The translations under genes were made by a program, and so were the position numbers. This document shows positions 27,816-36,437 of a stretch of DNA of 64,000 bases, one piece after another; within the stretch, counting starts at the first letter, position 1, and the number at the start of each line of letters is the position of its first letter. Origin of the DNA: Chelativorans salis (GTDB lineage Bacteria > Pseudomonadota > Alphaproteobacteria > Rhizobiales > Rhizobiaceae); the NCBI RefSeq assembly GCF_025336525.1, contig NZ_JAOCZP010000003.1:558001-622000 (forward strand), read 5' to 3'. The notes beneath the pieces are model-generated. The model did not search any database, had not been told where the DNA came from, and saw nothing but the letters and a program-made list of their open reading frames with translations.

Positions 27816-29067
27816 CCTCGAAGCGCCGGAACACCAGCGAGGCGTTGGTGCCGCCGAAGCCGAAAGAATTGGACAAGGCCACGTCGATCTTGCGCTTGCG
27901 CGGCTTATGCGGGACGAGGTCGATCACCGTCTCGGCTTCCGGATTGTCGAGATTGATGGTCGGCGGTGCCATGCCATCGCGGATGGCCAGGATCGAGAAG
28001 ATCGCCTCGGCGGCACCCGCAGCCCCGAGAAGATGACCGATAGACGACTTGGTGGATGACATCGACACCTTGTCCGCCGTATCGCCCACCAGGCGCTCGA
28101 CAGCCTTGAGCTCGATGGTGTCGGCCATCGTGGAGGTGCCGTGGGCGTTGATATAGTCGATGTCGGCGGGCGTTAAGCCGGCACGCTTGATCGCCGCGCT
28201 CATGCAGCGGAAGGCGCCATCGCCGTTCTCGGCGGGTGCCGTGATGTGATAGGCGTCGCCCGTCAGGCCGTAGCCCACCACCTCGGCATAGATTTTGGCG
28301 CCGCGTGCCTTGGCATGCTCCAGTTCCTCGAGCACCACCACGCCGGCCCCCTCGCCCATGACGAAACCGTCGCGGTCGCGATCATAGGGTCGCGAGGCCT
28401 TTTCCGGCGTATCGTTGAAACTGGTGGAAAGCGCCTTGCAGGCGGAGAAGCCGGCAATCGACAGGCGTGTGACGGGCGATTCGGCGCCGCCGGCGAGCAT
28501 CACGTCGGCATCGCCCAGCATGATGAGGCGCGAAGCATCGCCGATGGCGTGAGCGCCTGTGGAGCAGGCCGTGACCACGGCGTGGTTCGGCCCCTTCAAC
28601 CGATGGCGTATCGACACCTGACCGGAGACCAGATTGATGATATTGCCGGGGATGAAGAAAGGACTGATGCGCCGGGGGCCGCGGTCATGCAGGATGAGCG
28701 CGTTCTCGGCGATGCCCTCGATGCCGCCGATGCCGGAGCCGATGAGCACTCCGGTAGCGTAGCGATCGTCCTCCGTCTTCGGCTCCCAGCCGGAATCGGC
28801 CAGCGCCAGGTCGGCGGCGGCCATGCCGTAGACGATGAAGTCGCCCACCTTGCGTTGCTCGCGCGGCTCCAGGAAGGCGTCCGGATCGAACGCCCCCTCA
28901 CCCTCGCGCGGGATGGTGTTGGCAACTTTGCACGGCAGGTCGTCGACCTCGAACTGGTCGATGCGCCTTGCCGCGCTCTTGCCGGAAAGCAGGCTCTTCC
29001 AACTTTGCTCGGCGCCGAGGCCAAGCGGCGAGAGGAGCCCGATACCGGTGACGACGACGCGTCTCAT
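27811..29067 (-). CDS. fabF: Beta-ketoacyl-ACP synthase II
   Basis: A 418-residue thiolase-fold condensing enzyme that extends acyl-ACP with malonyl-ACP. The catalytic triad is visible: C168 in TACSTGAHAIG, His in NAHGTST and His in SSIGHLLGAAGA. The C-terminal NSFGFGGTNASLVF is typical of KAS I/II. Position directly after acpP marks it as FabF (KAS II). It lies in the fabD-fabG-acpP-fabF operon. Confidence 0.97.
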   Translation of the reverse strand: MRRVVVTGIGLLSPLGLGAEQSWKSLLSGKSAARRIDQFEVDDLPCKVANTIPREGEGAFDPDAFLEPREQRKVGDFIVYGMAAADLALADSGWEPKTEDDRYATGVLIGSGIGGIEGIAENALILHDRGPRRISPFFIPGNIINLVSGQVSIRHRLKGPNHAVVTACSTGAHAIGDASRLIMLGDADVMLAGGAESPVTRLSIAGFSACKALSTSFNDTPEKASRPYDRDRDGFVMGEGAGVVVLEELEHAKARGAKIYAEVVGYGLTGDAYHITAPAENGDGAFRCMSAAIKRAGLTPADIDYINAHGTSTMADTIELKAVERLVGDTADKVSMSSTKSSIGHLLGAAGAAEAIFSILAIRDGMAPPTINLDNPEAETVIDLVPHKPRKRKIDVALSNSFGFGGTNASLVFRRFEA

Positions 29068-29123
29068 TTTACTGAATGTCCCGCCTTTGTGGCAGTTTCA
29101 GCCGGAAGCCAAGCACGGAGGCG

Positions 29124-29360
29124 TCAGGCAGTCGCCTTGTCGATATACTTCACCGCATCACCGACGGTGAGAATCGTTTCGGCCGCATCGTCAGGGATTT
29201 CGACGCCGAACTCTTCCTCGAAAGCCATCACCAGTTCGACGGTGTCGAGGCTGTCCGCGCCGAGATCGTCGATGAAGCTGGCCTGTTCGGTGACCTTTTC
29301 GGCGTCGACGCCAAGATGCTCGACAACGATTTTCTTGACGCGTTCTGCAGTATCGCTCAT
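29124..29360 (-). CDS. acpP: Acyl carrier protein
   Basis: A 78-residue, very acidic four-helix protein. S37 in [10 protein letters not shown] is the 4'-phosphopantetheine attachment site. The helix II sequence [20 protein letters not shown] is the recognition helix for fatty-acid enzymes. It is the shuttle for all intermediates made by the neighbouring FabD, FabG and FabF. It has a 187-bp leader after fabG that contains a perfect hairpin, in line with separate strong expression. Confidence 0.98.
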   Translation of the reverse strand: MSDTAERVKKIVVEHLGVDAEKVTEQASFIDDLGADSLDTVELVMAFEEEFGVEIPDDAAETILTVGDAVKYIDKATA

Positions 29361-29396
29361 GTGGGAACCCTCGACTTCATGAATTTCCGGTCTTCG

Positions 29397-29418
29397 TTAG
29401 CGGCAGGCTTGCCGCTAA
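29397..29418 (-). promoter_or_regulatory. Perfect stem-loop in the fabG-acpP spacer
   Basis: TTAGCGGCA (29397-29405) and TGCCGCTAA (29410-29418) form a perfect 9-bp stem around a 4-nt loop. It lies 37 bp upstream of the acpP start, in a 187-bp spacer. It could end the fabD-fabG transcript, or be a 5'-leader or processing site that sets acpP levels apart from its neighbours. No T-run follows. Confidence 0.5.
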
Positions 29419-29547
29419 TCAAGCTGAAAAGATGACCGGATCAACGGCTTTCTCGCCCTTCACCAGCCGTCCTCGCTTCTTTTGCAGACAGCCAGCCGTG
29501 CCGCGCGCGCCATATCACGAATGCCGGGCGCACGCCAAGCCGCACTG

Positions 29548-30285
29548 TCAGATCATTACCATGCCGCCGTTCACATGGATGGTCTGGCCCGTTACGTAGC
29601 CGGCTTCCGCGGAGGCCAGATAGACGACCGCGGATGCGATCTCCTCGCCCGAGCCCATGCGCTTCATGGGAATAACCCCCATGATCGCCTCGCGCTGCTT
29701 CTCATTCAGCTTCTCGGTCATGGCCGATTCGATAAAGCCGGGGGCAACGCAGTTGACCGTGACGTTGCGGGTGGCGATCTCCTGGGCCAGAGATTTGGAA
29801 AAGCCGATGAGACCGGCCTTGGAGGCGCAGTAATTGGCCTGGCCGGGGTTACCGGTGACGCCCACCACGGACGAGATGTTGATGATGCGGCCGAAGCGGC
29901 GGCGCATCATGGGGTGGGTCAGCTCGCGCGTGAGGCGGAAAGCGGCGGTAAGGTTGACCTCCAGCACGGCATCCCAGTCCTCGTCGCTCATGCGCACAAA
30001 CAGGCCGTCACGGGTAATGCCGGCGTTGTTGACGAGGATATCGACGCCCTCGAGCTCCGATTCCGCTTTCCCGGCCATCGCCTTGACTTCGCTGCGATCG
30101 GACAGGTTGGCGGGGAATATCTTCGTGCGCTCCCCAAGCTCGCCTGCAAGGCTCTCCAGCTTCTCGACGCGCGTGCCGTGAAGCCCGACGACGGCGCCCC
30201 GCGCATGAAGAGCACGGGCAACGGCCTCGCCGATGCCGCCGGATGCTCCGGTGATGAGCGCCTTGCGGCCACTGAGATCGAACAT
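29548..30285 (-). CDS. fabG: 3-oxoacyl-ACP reductase
   Basis: A 245-residue SDR that reduces beta-ketoacyl-ACP with NADPH. It has TGASGGIGEAVARAL (about 12-26), NNAGITRDGL, the Ser-Tyr-Lys set in ISSVVG and YCASKAGLIGFSKSLAQE, and the C-terminal HVNGGMVMI. Exact fit in length to FabG. Located between fabD (47 bp upstream) and acpP. Confidence 0.96.
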   Translation of the reverse strand: MFDLSGRKALITGASGGIGEAVARALHARGAVVGLHGTRVEKLESLAGELGERTKIFPANLSDRSEVKAMAGKAESELEGVDILVNNAGITRDGLFVRMSDEDWDAVLEVNLTAAFRLTRELTHPMMRRRFGRIINISSVVGVTGNPGQANYCASKAGLIGFSKSLAQEIATRNVTVNCVAPGFIESAMTEKLNEKQREAIMGVIPMKRMGSGEEIASAVVYLASAEAGYVTGQTIHVNGGMVMI

Positions 30286-30332
30286 GACCTAGTCCTTCTT
30301 CGAATTCGCTCGGGAAATTCCTATCACAACGC

Positions 30333-31274
30333 TCAGACGAGCGCCTTCATCGCTGCCTCTATATCCACCGGCGCATTGACCGCGGTCGCCTTGAGATCCC
30401 GGTTGATGCGGCGGGCAAGGCCCGTCAGCACTTTGCCCGAGCCGATCTCGTAGAGCGTGCCGACACCGTTCTTGCCGAACCACTCCACCGTCTCGCGCCA
30501 GCGCACGCGACCGGTGACCTGCTCGACAAGGCGGGCGGCGATCTCGTCGGGATCGCTGAGCGGACTGACCGTGACATTGGCGACGACCGGCACGGCAGGG
30601 GCGCTCTTGGCCACATCGGCCAATGCCTCGCGCATGCGTTCGGCGGCGGCAGCCATAAGCGCGGAGTGGAAGGGGGCGGAGACCGGCAGCATGATGGCAC
30701 GCCTGGCCCCCCTGTCGGTGGCGAGCCTCGCCGCCTTTTCCACGGCCGGCGTGGCGCCGGAGATGACGAGCTGGCCACCGCCATTGTCATTGGCGATTTG
30801 GCACACTGAGCCCTTTCCGGCCTCCGCGCAGACCGCCTCGACGTCACTTGTTTCAAGTCCGATTATGGCCGCCATGGCGCCCTCGCCCACTGGCACTGCA
30901 GCCTGCATGGCGTTGCCGCGGATGCGCAGGAGGCGGGCCGTGTCGGCAAGGCTGAATGTGCCGGCCGCGCAAAGGGCCGAATATTCGCCCAGCGAATGGC
31001 CAGCGACATAGGCAACCTTGTCCTTCAGCGACAGGCCGCCCTTCTCCATCACGCGCATGACCGCCATGGAAACGGCCATCAGCGCGGGCTGGGCGTTGGC
31101 CGTCAGCGTCAGCTCATCCTCCGGCCCTTCCCACATGACCTTGGAAAGCCCCTGCCCGAGCGCCTCGTCCACTTCGTCGAAGACCGCGCGCGCTTCCGGA
31201 AAAGCTTCGGCGAGATCGCGCCCCATGCCGACCGCCTGGCTGCCCTGGCCGGGAAAAGTGAAGGCGATGGTCAT
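30333..31274 (-). CDS. fabD: Malonyl-CoA--ACP transacylase
   Basis: A 313-residue acyltransferase that loads malonyl on ACP. It has [15 protein letters not shown] at the N-terminus, the nucleophile motif [15 protein letters not shown] and the catalytic His in SAPFHSALM, followed by a ferredoxin-like subdomain. It heads the fab operon. The promoter should lie in the 310-bp gap to the divergent ABC transporter. Confidence 0.96.
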   Translation of the reverse strand: MTIAFTFPGQGSQAVGMGRDLAEAFPEARAVFDEVDEALGQGLSKVMWEGPEDELTLTANAQPALMAVSMAVMRVMEKGGLSLKDKVAYVAGHSLGEYSALCAAGTFSLADTARLLRIRGNAMQAAVPVGEGAMAAIIGLETSDVEAVCAEAGKGSVCQIANDNGGGQLVISGATPAVEKAARLATDRGARRAIMLPVSAPFHSALMAAAAERMREALADVAKSAPAVPVVANVTVSPLSDPDEIAARLVEQVTGRVRWRETVEWFGKNGVGTLYEIGSGKVLTGLARRINRDLKATAVNAPVDIEAAMKALV

Positions 31275-31584
31275 TGCCGGCTACTCCCACTTTTTACTGA
31301 CTTGCCCGTTGGGGCGCACGTGGTGGCGCAACAGTCAGGCCGCGTCAAGCCTTTTGCCGCGCAGCTTGCGCCGATCGCCGAGATGGATTTGGCAAGCGGT
31401 TGATGTTGCGGGCTGCTATGGTGCTTGTGTCAGGAGATGTCACCCTCTCCGGAACGCTGGTATGGCAACCGGAGACCAAGTCGCCTATATGAGACCGGCT
31501 TTGGCTTCCGGTGCCGTTCGGCGTGCCGCACCATGGCGCGTATCGAGTGCCGTTCCATTCCCCCAGCCATATCGACGGTCTTCC
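31275..31584. other. Divergent intergenic region between fabD and the ABC-2 exporter
   Basis: This 310-bp stretch separates two divergent operons. I see no RNA gene, repeat or convincing coding sequence. The long plus-strand open frame across it is an N-terminal extension of the ABC ATPase gene with no family similarity. It should contain the fab promoter and the exporter promoter, but no clear -35/-10 pair stands out. Confidence 0.5.
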
Positions 31585-32511
31585 ATGCAGCACGCGATCT
31601 CCATTTCCAAGCTTTCCAAGGTTTATGATTCGGGGCTTGCGGCCCTGCAAGAGGTCGACCTCGATATCCGCAACGGCGAGATCCTGGCCCTGCTTGGCCC
31701 GAACGGCGCGGGCAAGACGACGCTGATCTCCATCGTCTGCGGCATCGTCAACGCGACCAACGGCAAGGTCAGCGTGCAAGGCCACGACATCATCAGCGAG
31801 TTCCGCGCTGCGCGCGAACGCATCGGGCTGGTGCCGCAGGAGCTGCACGTGGAGACCTTCGAGACCGTCTGGGACACGGTGAGCTACAGCCGCGGCCTGT
31901 TCGGCAAAAAGCCGAACCCGCCGCTCATCGAGCAGCTCCTCAAGGACCTCACATTGTGGGACAAGAAGGACAGCAAGATTCTCGAGCTTTCAGGCGGTAT
32001 GAAGCGCCGCGTCATGATCGCCAAGGCGCTGGCGCACGAGCCGAAGATCCTGTTCCTCGACGAGCCGACGGCAGGTGTCGACGTCGAATTGCGCAAGGAC
32101 ATGTGGCAGCTCGTGCGGCGGCTGCGCGAGGGCGGCGTCACCATTATCCTCACCACTCACTATATCGAGGAGGCGGAGGAGATCGCCGACCGGGTAGGCG
32201 TGATCAACAAGGGTCGGCTGATCCTCGTGGAGGAGAAGAGCGAGCTGATGCGCAAGCTTGGCAAGAAGCAGCTCACCGTGGAACTGAACGAGGTCCTGGA
32301 AACGCTGCCGGAGGCGCTTGGCGGCTATGATCTCGACCTCGAGAACGGCGGCGAACGTATCGTCTACCGCTACAACTCACAGGCCGAGCGCACCGGTATC
32401 GGCTCGCTGCTCGCCGATCTGAACCGGGCCGGCATATCCGTCAAGGATATCGCCACCGAGCAAAGCTCTCTGGAAGACATCTTCGTCACTCTCGTGGAGG
32501 AATCGCGATGA
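31585..32511 (+). CDS. ABC transporter ATP-binding protein (YadG-like)
   Basis: A 308-residue ATPase with Walker [10 protein letters not shown] (about 38-46), Q-loop, signature [15 protein letters not shown] and Walker [13 protein letters not shown], followed by the H-loop [10 protein letters not shown]. The C-terminal 70 residues form the extra domain seen in ABC-2 exporters of the YadG/NatA type. It is coupled to its permease by an ATGA overlap. The substrate is unknown. The ATG at 31585 precedes [13 protein letters not shown], the normal start, with a weak ribosome site. Confidence 0.92.
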   Translation: MQHAISISKLSKVYDSGLAALQEVDLDIRNGEILALLGPNGAGKTTLISIVCGIVNATNGKVSVQGHDIISEFRAARERIGLVPQELHVETFETVWDTVSYSRGLFGKKPNPPLIEQLLKDLTLWDKKDSKILELSGGMKRRVMIAKALAHEPKILFLDEPTAGVDVELRKDMWQLVRRLREGGVTIILTTHYIEEAEEIADRVGVINKGRLILVEEKSELMRKLGKKQLTVELNEVLETLPEALGGYDLDLENGGERIVYRYNSQAERTGIGSLLADLNRAGISVKDIATEQSSLEDIFVTLVEESR

Positions 32512-33269
32512 ACTTCGAGGCCGTCAAAGCGATCTATATCTTCGAGATGGCGCGCATGCGGCGCACGCTGCTTCAAAGCGTGGTCTCGCCGGTGCTTTCC
32601 ACCTCGCTCTACTTCATCGTCTTCGGCGCCGCCATCGGCTCACGCATCGAAGAGATCGATGGCGTTCCGTACGGCTCCTTCATCGTGCCGGGGCTGATGA
32701 TGCTGACGCTGTTGCAGAACTCCATCTCCAACGCCTCCTTCGGCATCTATTTCCCGAAATTCGTCGGCACGATCTACGAGGTGCTGTCGGCGCCCATCTC
32801 CTTCCTCGAAATCGTGCTCGGCTATGTGGGAGCGGCGGCGACCAAGTCGCTGATCCTCGGCACCATCATCCTGGCGACCGCACATCTCTTCGTCCCCATC
32901 GAGATCCGCCACCCCTTCTGGATGCTTTTCTTCCTGGTGGCGACGGCGGTCACCTTCAGCCTGTTCGGCTTCATCATCGGTATCTGGGCCGACAATTTCG
33001 AGAAGCTGCAGCTCATCCCGCTGCTCGTCGTCACGCCGCTGGTCTTCCTCGGCGGCTCGTTCTACTCCATCGAGATGCTGCCGGAGTTCTGGCAGAAGGT
33101 GACGCTCGCAAACCCGGTGCTCTACCTCATCAGCGGCTTCCGCTGGAGCTTTTACGAGACGTCGGATGTGAGCGTGGAAGTCAGCATTGCCATGATCTTG
33201 CTGTTCCTGGCGCTCTGCCTGGGGCTCGTGTGGTGGATCTTCAAGACGGGGTATAGGTTGAAGACGTGA
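32508..33269 (+). CDS. ABC-2 type transporter permease (YadH-like)
   Basis: A 253-residue inner-membrane protein with six hydrophobic segments. The ABC-2 signature region is near the end ([20 protein letters not shown], then [17 protein letters not shown]). It pairs with the YadG-like ATPase to form an exporter. The start overlaps the ATPase stop. Confidence 0.92.
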   Translation: MNFEAVKAIYIFEMARMRRTLLQSVVSPVLSTSLYFIVFGAAIGSRIEEIDGVPYGSFIVPGLMMLTLLQNSISNASFGIYFPKFVGTIYEVLSAPISFLEIVLGYVGAAATKSLILGTIILATAHLFVPIEIRHPFWMLFFLVATAVTFSLFGFIIGIWADNFEKLQLIPLLVVTPLVFLGGSFYSIEMLPEFWQKVTLANPVLYLISGFRWSFYETSDVSVEVSIAMILLFLALCLGLVWWIFKTGYRLKT

Positions 33270-33380
33270 GTTCACGCCGCAATCCCACCTGAATGTGACC
33301 GGCGGGCGGGGTTCGGACGCTGCCGATGCTCACCGGCTGTGGTATGCTGTTGCTACTATGCTCGGGTGGGTCGGACCGTG

Positions 33381-34937
33381 ATGGTGCCCGAAACTCGCTA
33401 CGCCAGGAACGGCAATACCCGTATCGCCTACCAGGCGATTGGACAGGGGGCGCTCGATCTCGTTTTCGTTCCTGGCTTCATCTCCAATCTGGACCTTCAC
33501 TGGGAAGACCCTGGCTACAGTCGCCTTCTGCGGCGCCTTTCATCCTTCTCCCGGCTTATCCAGTTCGACAAGCGCGGCACCGGGCTGAGCGACCGCGTCG
33601 ACCCTGCCCATCTGCCAAGCCTCGAAACACGGATGGAGGACGTTCATGCCGTGATGGACGCGGCCGGCAGCGGACGTGCCGCCCTCCTCGGATCCTCCGA
33701 AGGCGCGCCGATGTCGATCCTCTTTGCGGCCACTTATCCGGAACGGACGCGGGCGCTGGTGCTCTATGGCGGCTATGCGCATTTCCATCGCTGGGTTCAG
33801 GGGCCCGAAGCCGTCGCGCACTTCACCGAGGAGGCCGAGCGAAGCTGGGGCACGGGCGCGATGCTGCGCCACTTCGCGCCGGGTCGCGTCGAGGATCCGC
33901 ATTTCAGCCGGTGGTGGGCGCGTTTCGAGCGGCTGTCGGCAAGCCCCACCGCGGCCGTAGCTCTCACCCGCATGAACGCGCTGATCGATCTTCGCGCGAT
34001 CCTGCCGAGCATCCGTGTTCCTACCCTCGTGATCCATCGCCAGGAGGATGTGCGCGTCGACCCCGAAGCCGGCCGTTATCTGGCGCAAAACATCCCCGGC
34101 GCCCGGTTGATCGAAATCCCCGGCCGCGACCATCCTATCTGGACCGGCGACGTCGACCAGGTGGCGGACGTCATCGAGGAGTTTCTGACCGGCATCCGCC
34201 CACAGCCGCAAACCAGCCGTGCGCTGGCCACGCTGCTTGCCAGCGGCATGGTGGGGCCTGAGCGTCATGCGGCGAAACTCGGCGACCGACACTGGCTCGA
34301 GCGGGCCGAGCAACTGCGTACCGCCGCGGCCGGAGCCGTAGAGCGGTTCGGCGGCCGGATCGTTACCCTCGACCTGGAAAGGCTGATAGCCCGCTTCGAT
34401 GGACCGGCGCAGGCCGCCGGCTGCGCGACCATCCTGCGCGAGACGGCGCAGTGGCTCGGCCTGCGCCTTTCGCAAGGGCTTCACGTCGGCGAGGTCGAAA
34501 TCAGCGGCGACGTCATCGCAGGTCTGGCCGTCCACGTGACGGAGCGGATCGCCCGGCATGCGGATGCCGGAGAGATCCTCGCCTCGTCTGTCACCGCCGA
34601 GCTATCCGCCGGGTCCGGCCTGCATTTCTGCGACCGTGAAGAGATAGCCGTGGAGGGGCTCTCGCGGCCGATGCGGCTCGTTACGATGATGACCGAGCAG
34701 CACCTGGAGCCCGCCCGCCACCGCCGGAAGGAGGCGGACCTCGGGAAGCTCAGCGCCCGCGAGCGCGAGGTCCTTGCGCTGGTGGCCAACGGCCTCAGCA
34801 ATCCGGCGATCGCCGCCGACCTGCGCTTGAGCGAGCACACGGTCAAGCGCCACGTGGCGAACATCCTGTTGAAGCTCGACCTGCCGACGCGGGCGGCTGC
34901 GGCAGCGCTCGCCGCGCGTCAGCCCGAGGTCCGCTAG
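33381..34937 (+). CDS. Alpha/beta hydrolase - degenerate class III cyclase - LuxR HTH fusion protein
   Basis: A 518-residue three-domain protein. Residues 1-272 are an alpha/beta hydrolase with oxyanion segment FVPGF, nucleophile elbow GSSEG (S106), acid D223 in QEDVRVD and H251 in GRDHP, so the triad looks intact. Residues 279-435 match class III adenylate/guanylate cyclases (LGDRHW, ERFGGR, GLHVGEVE, GEILASS, GLSRPMRLV). Both metal aspartates are missing: the usual FTDIVGST is LASGMVGPE and the TGDG loop is LDLER, so it is probably non-catalytic. Residues 456-512 form a LuxR-type HTH (LSAREREVLALVANGLSNPAIA). I chose ATG 33381. The likely role is a ligand- or substrate-sensing transcription factor, perhaps for the small genes downstream. 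Confidence 0.85.
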   Translation: MVPETRYARNGNTRIAYQAIGQGALDLVFVPGFISNLDLHWEDPGYSRLLRRLSSFSRLIQFDKRGTGLSDRVDPAHLPSLETRMEDVHAVMDAAGSGRAALLGSSEGAPMSILFAATYPERTRALVLYGGYAHFHRWVQGPEAVAHFTEEAERSWGTGAMLRHFAPGRVEDPHFSRWWARFERLSASPTAAVALTRMNALIDLRAILPSIRVPTLVIHRQEDVRVDPEAGRYLAQNIPGARLIEIPGRDHPIWTGDVDQVADVIEEFLTGIRPQPQTSRALATLLASGMVGPERHAAKLGDRHWLERAEQLRTAAAGAVERFGGRIVTLDLERLIARFDGPAQAAGCATILRETAQWLGLRLSQGLHVGEVEISGDVIAGLAVHVTERIARHADAGEILASSVTAELSAGSGLHFCDREEIAVEGLSRPMRLVTMMTEQHLEPARHRRKEADLGKLSAREREVLALVANGLSNPAIAADLRLSEHTVKRHVANILLKLDLPTRAAAAALAARQPEVR

Positions 34938-34980
34938 AGCGCCGTGCGTCCGTTCGGACGCTACACAAGGACGCTCTAGC
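34933..34980. repeat. Nested palindrome overlapping the preceding stop codon
   Basis: GCTAGAGCG (34933-34941) pairs perfectly with CGCTCTAGC (34972-34980). Inside it GCGTCCG (34946-34952) pairs with CGGACGC (34955-34961). The TAG stop of the LuxR-fusion gene lies within the left arm. A similar GCTAGAGCGCCGTGCGTCC unit is dispersed in many Rhizobiales genomes (from memory, not searched). It could end the upstream transcript or act in the leader of the next gene. Confidence 0.7.
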
Positions 34981-35122
34981 ACTTTGAATCTACGCATTGG
35001 CCCGATCAGGCCATTCGCTACTGGTGCTTTCAGGCGAAGCGGAAGACGCCGGAGGCGCGTATCAATCTCCCCAATGCTTGCGCCTGCACAGACGGCGGGG
35101 CAGCCATCAAGAGGAGGAGAAG

Positions 35123-35617
35123 ATGCTGAAATTCGTCCGCAAAGCCATAACATGCGCGGCTGCCGGGGGCTTGGTGCTCGCTGCGACCGCAACCGCCGCA
35201 TTCGCCGACGAGTCCGCGGCTGCGACCTATAAGGACATCGAGGAAACGCTCGGTTCCGTCCCCAGCCTCTTCCAGGTCTTCCCCGAAGTGGGGATCGCCG
35301 GGGCCTGGGCCGAGTTCAAGTCGGTGCAGCTCAATCCGGATACCGCGCTCGACGGAAAGACCAAGGAACTGTTGGGCCTGGCGGTGTCGGCGCAGGTTCC
35401 TTGCCAGTACTGCATCTATTTCCACACGGCAGCGGCAAAAGCCAACGGCGCAACGGACGAGGAAATCCGCGAAGCCGTCGCCATGGCCGCCATCGTGCGC
35501 CATTGGAGTACCGTTCTGAACGGCAATCAGGTGGACCTTGTCACCTTCCAGAAGGAGGTGGACACGATCCTGCAACGGGCTGCCGACAAGGCGAAGACAG
35601 GCAGCACCGCCCAGTGA
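35123..35617 (+). CDS. Exported carboxymuconolactone decarboxylase/AhpD-like protein
   Basis: A 164-residue protein with a Sec signal peptide (residues 1-28, ending AFADE) and a CMD/AhpD-type helical domain. The redox motif is C94-x2-C97-x3-H101 in PCQYCIYFH, followed by AAAKANGATDEEIREAV, the standard signature of peroxidatic alkylhydroperoxidase-like folds. Most relatives are cytosolic, so the signal peptide is unusual and implies a periplasmic thiol or peroxide function. The ATG is preceded by an excellent AGGAGGAG. It is the first of three small genes following the LuxR-fusion gene. Confidence 0.86.
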   Translation: MLKFVRKAITCAAAGGLVLAATATAAFADESAAATYKDIEETLGSVPSLFQVFPEVGIAGAWAEFKSVQLNPDTALDGKTKELLGLAVSAQVPCQYCIYFHTAAAKANGATDEEIREAVAMAAIVRHWSTVLNGNQVDLVTFQKEVDTILQRAADKAKTGSTAQ

Positions 35618-35696
35618 GATACGCTCAGTGACAGACTTAAGGCGTTTTCCGGCCCCTCGGCCGGCGGGCGCCCTCGAAAAATCCAGGGAGATACAA

Positions 35697-36059
35697 ATGC
35701 TCACGGAAACAAAACCGGTGACAGGAGCGGCCATCAAGCATGCGATCGAAAACCGCGACGGCCGGATGCTCTCGAGCTTCTATGCGGATGACGCGCTGGT
35801 CCGCGTCATCGACCGAAACAACCCGCCGAGCAAGCCGCGCGAGGTGCGTGGCCGTGCGGCGATCACCACGTTCTGGGACGACATCTGCAGCCGCGCCATG
35901 ACGCACCGCGTCGACACGAGCATTACTGAAGATGACCGGATGGCCTTCACCCAGAGCTGCGCCTATCCCGACGGGACCAAGGTCTTCTGCATTGCCACGA
36001 TCGAGCTGAAGGACGGCCGGATCGCCGAGCAGACCGTGGTCCAGGCCTGGGACGAGTGA
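35697..36059 (+). CDS. NTF2/SnoaL-like domain protein
   Basis: A 120-residue cone-shaped fold candidate: AIENRDGRMLSSFYADDALVRVID is the typical SnoaL-like N-terminal helix-strand, followed by EVRGRAAITTFWDDI and the end VVQAWDE. No signal peptide. ATG 35697 follows GGGAG. Members are small-molecule-binding proteins or isomerases, and the function cannot be read. Likely co-transcribed with the CMD-like gene 79 bp upstream and the small protein 33 bp downstream. Confidence 0.75.
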   Translation: MLTETKPVTGAAIKHAIENRDGRMLSSFYADDALVRVIDRNNPPSKPREVRGRAAITTFWDDICSRAMTHRVDTSITEDDRMAFTQSCAYPDGTKVFCIATIELKDGRIAEQTVVQAWDE

Positions 36060-36092
36060 ACCGCCGAGGCGGAAACCCATGGGAGGTATGAC

Positions 36093-36404
36093 ATGTTTAT
36101 CGCACGCTGGCAGGTTCAAGCCCGCTTCGGGCACAAGCAGAACACTATCGATCACATGCGTCGCTGGATGGAGGAAATCGGCCCCAAGGCGGGCACGGAC
36201 GAGATGGGTCTCGAGCTTCTGACCGGTTCGATCGGCGCGAAGGAGGCGATTGTGGAGGCCAACCATACCGTGGAAAGCCTGGCACAGCTCGAGCAATTCT
36301 TCGAAGACATCGGAAAAATCGACGCCCACAAACAGTGGGGCAAGGAGCTGGAGCCCTACGTCGTCTCCGGCTCGACCTTCTGGAACATCTATCGCATCCT
36401 ATAG
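36093..36404 (+). CDS. Small protein, possible dimeric alpha/beta-barrel, function unknown
   Basis: A 103-residue cytoplasmic protein (MFIARWQVQARFGHKQNTID...). I do not recognise the family with certainty. The strand-helix pattern and length resemble antibiotic-biosynthesis-monooxygenase-like or other dimeric alpha/beta-barrel proteins. No Cys residues and no signal. The ATG is preceded by GGGAGG. It ends 5 bp before a strong terminator, so it is the last gene of the accessory unit beginning with the LuxR-fusion gene or the CMD-like gene. Confidence 0.6.
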   Translation: MFIARWQVQARFGHKQNTIDHMRRWMEEIGPKAGTDEMGLELLTGSIGAKEAIVEANHTVESLAQLEQFFEDIGKIDAHKQWGKELEPYVVSGSTFWNIYRIL

Positions 36405-36409
36405 CATGA

Positions 36410-36437
36410 GGAACCGCCGGCTTCCGAGCCGGCGGTT
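36410..36437 (+). terminator. Strong hairpin terminator after the CMD/NTF2-like unit
   Basis: GAACCGCCGGCT (36410-36421) and AGCCGGCGGTTC (36426-36437) are perfectly complementary over 12 bp with a TCCG loop, followed by GTTCCTT. It lies 5 bp after the stop of the small gene at 36093 and insulates the rpsF operon. Confidence 0.85.

Noticed and set aside
28246-29382. A 378-codon plus-strand open frame opposite fabF and acpP
   Set aside because: Antisense shadow. Both minus-strand genes have full catalytic signatures.
31018-31584. N-terminal extension of the YadG-like ATPase back to 31018
   Set aside because: Overlaps fabD on the other strand and adds residues absent in the family. The ATG at 31585 gives the normal start.
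33381-34937. Calling the LuxR-fusion protein a functional adenylate cyclase
   Set aside because: The cyclase-like region lacks both metal-binding aspartates, so catalytic activity is not supported.
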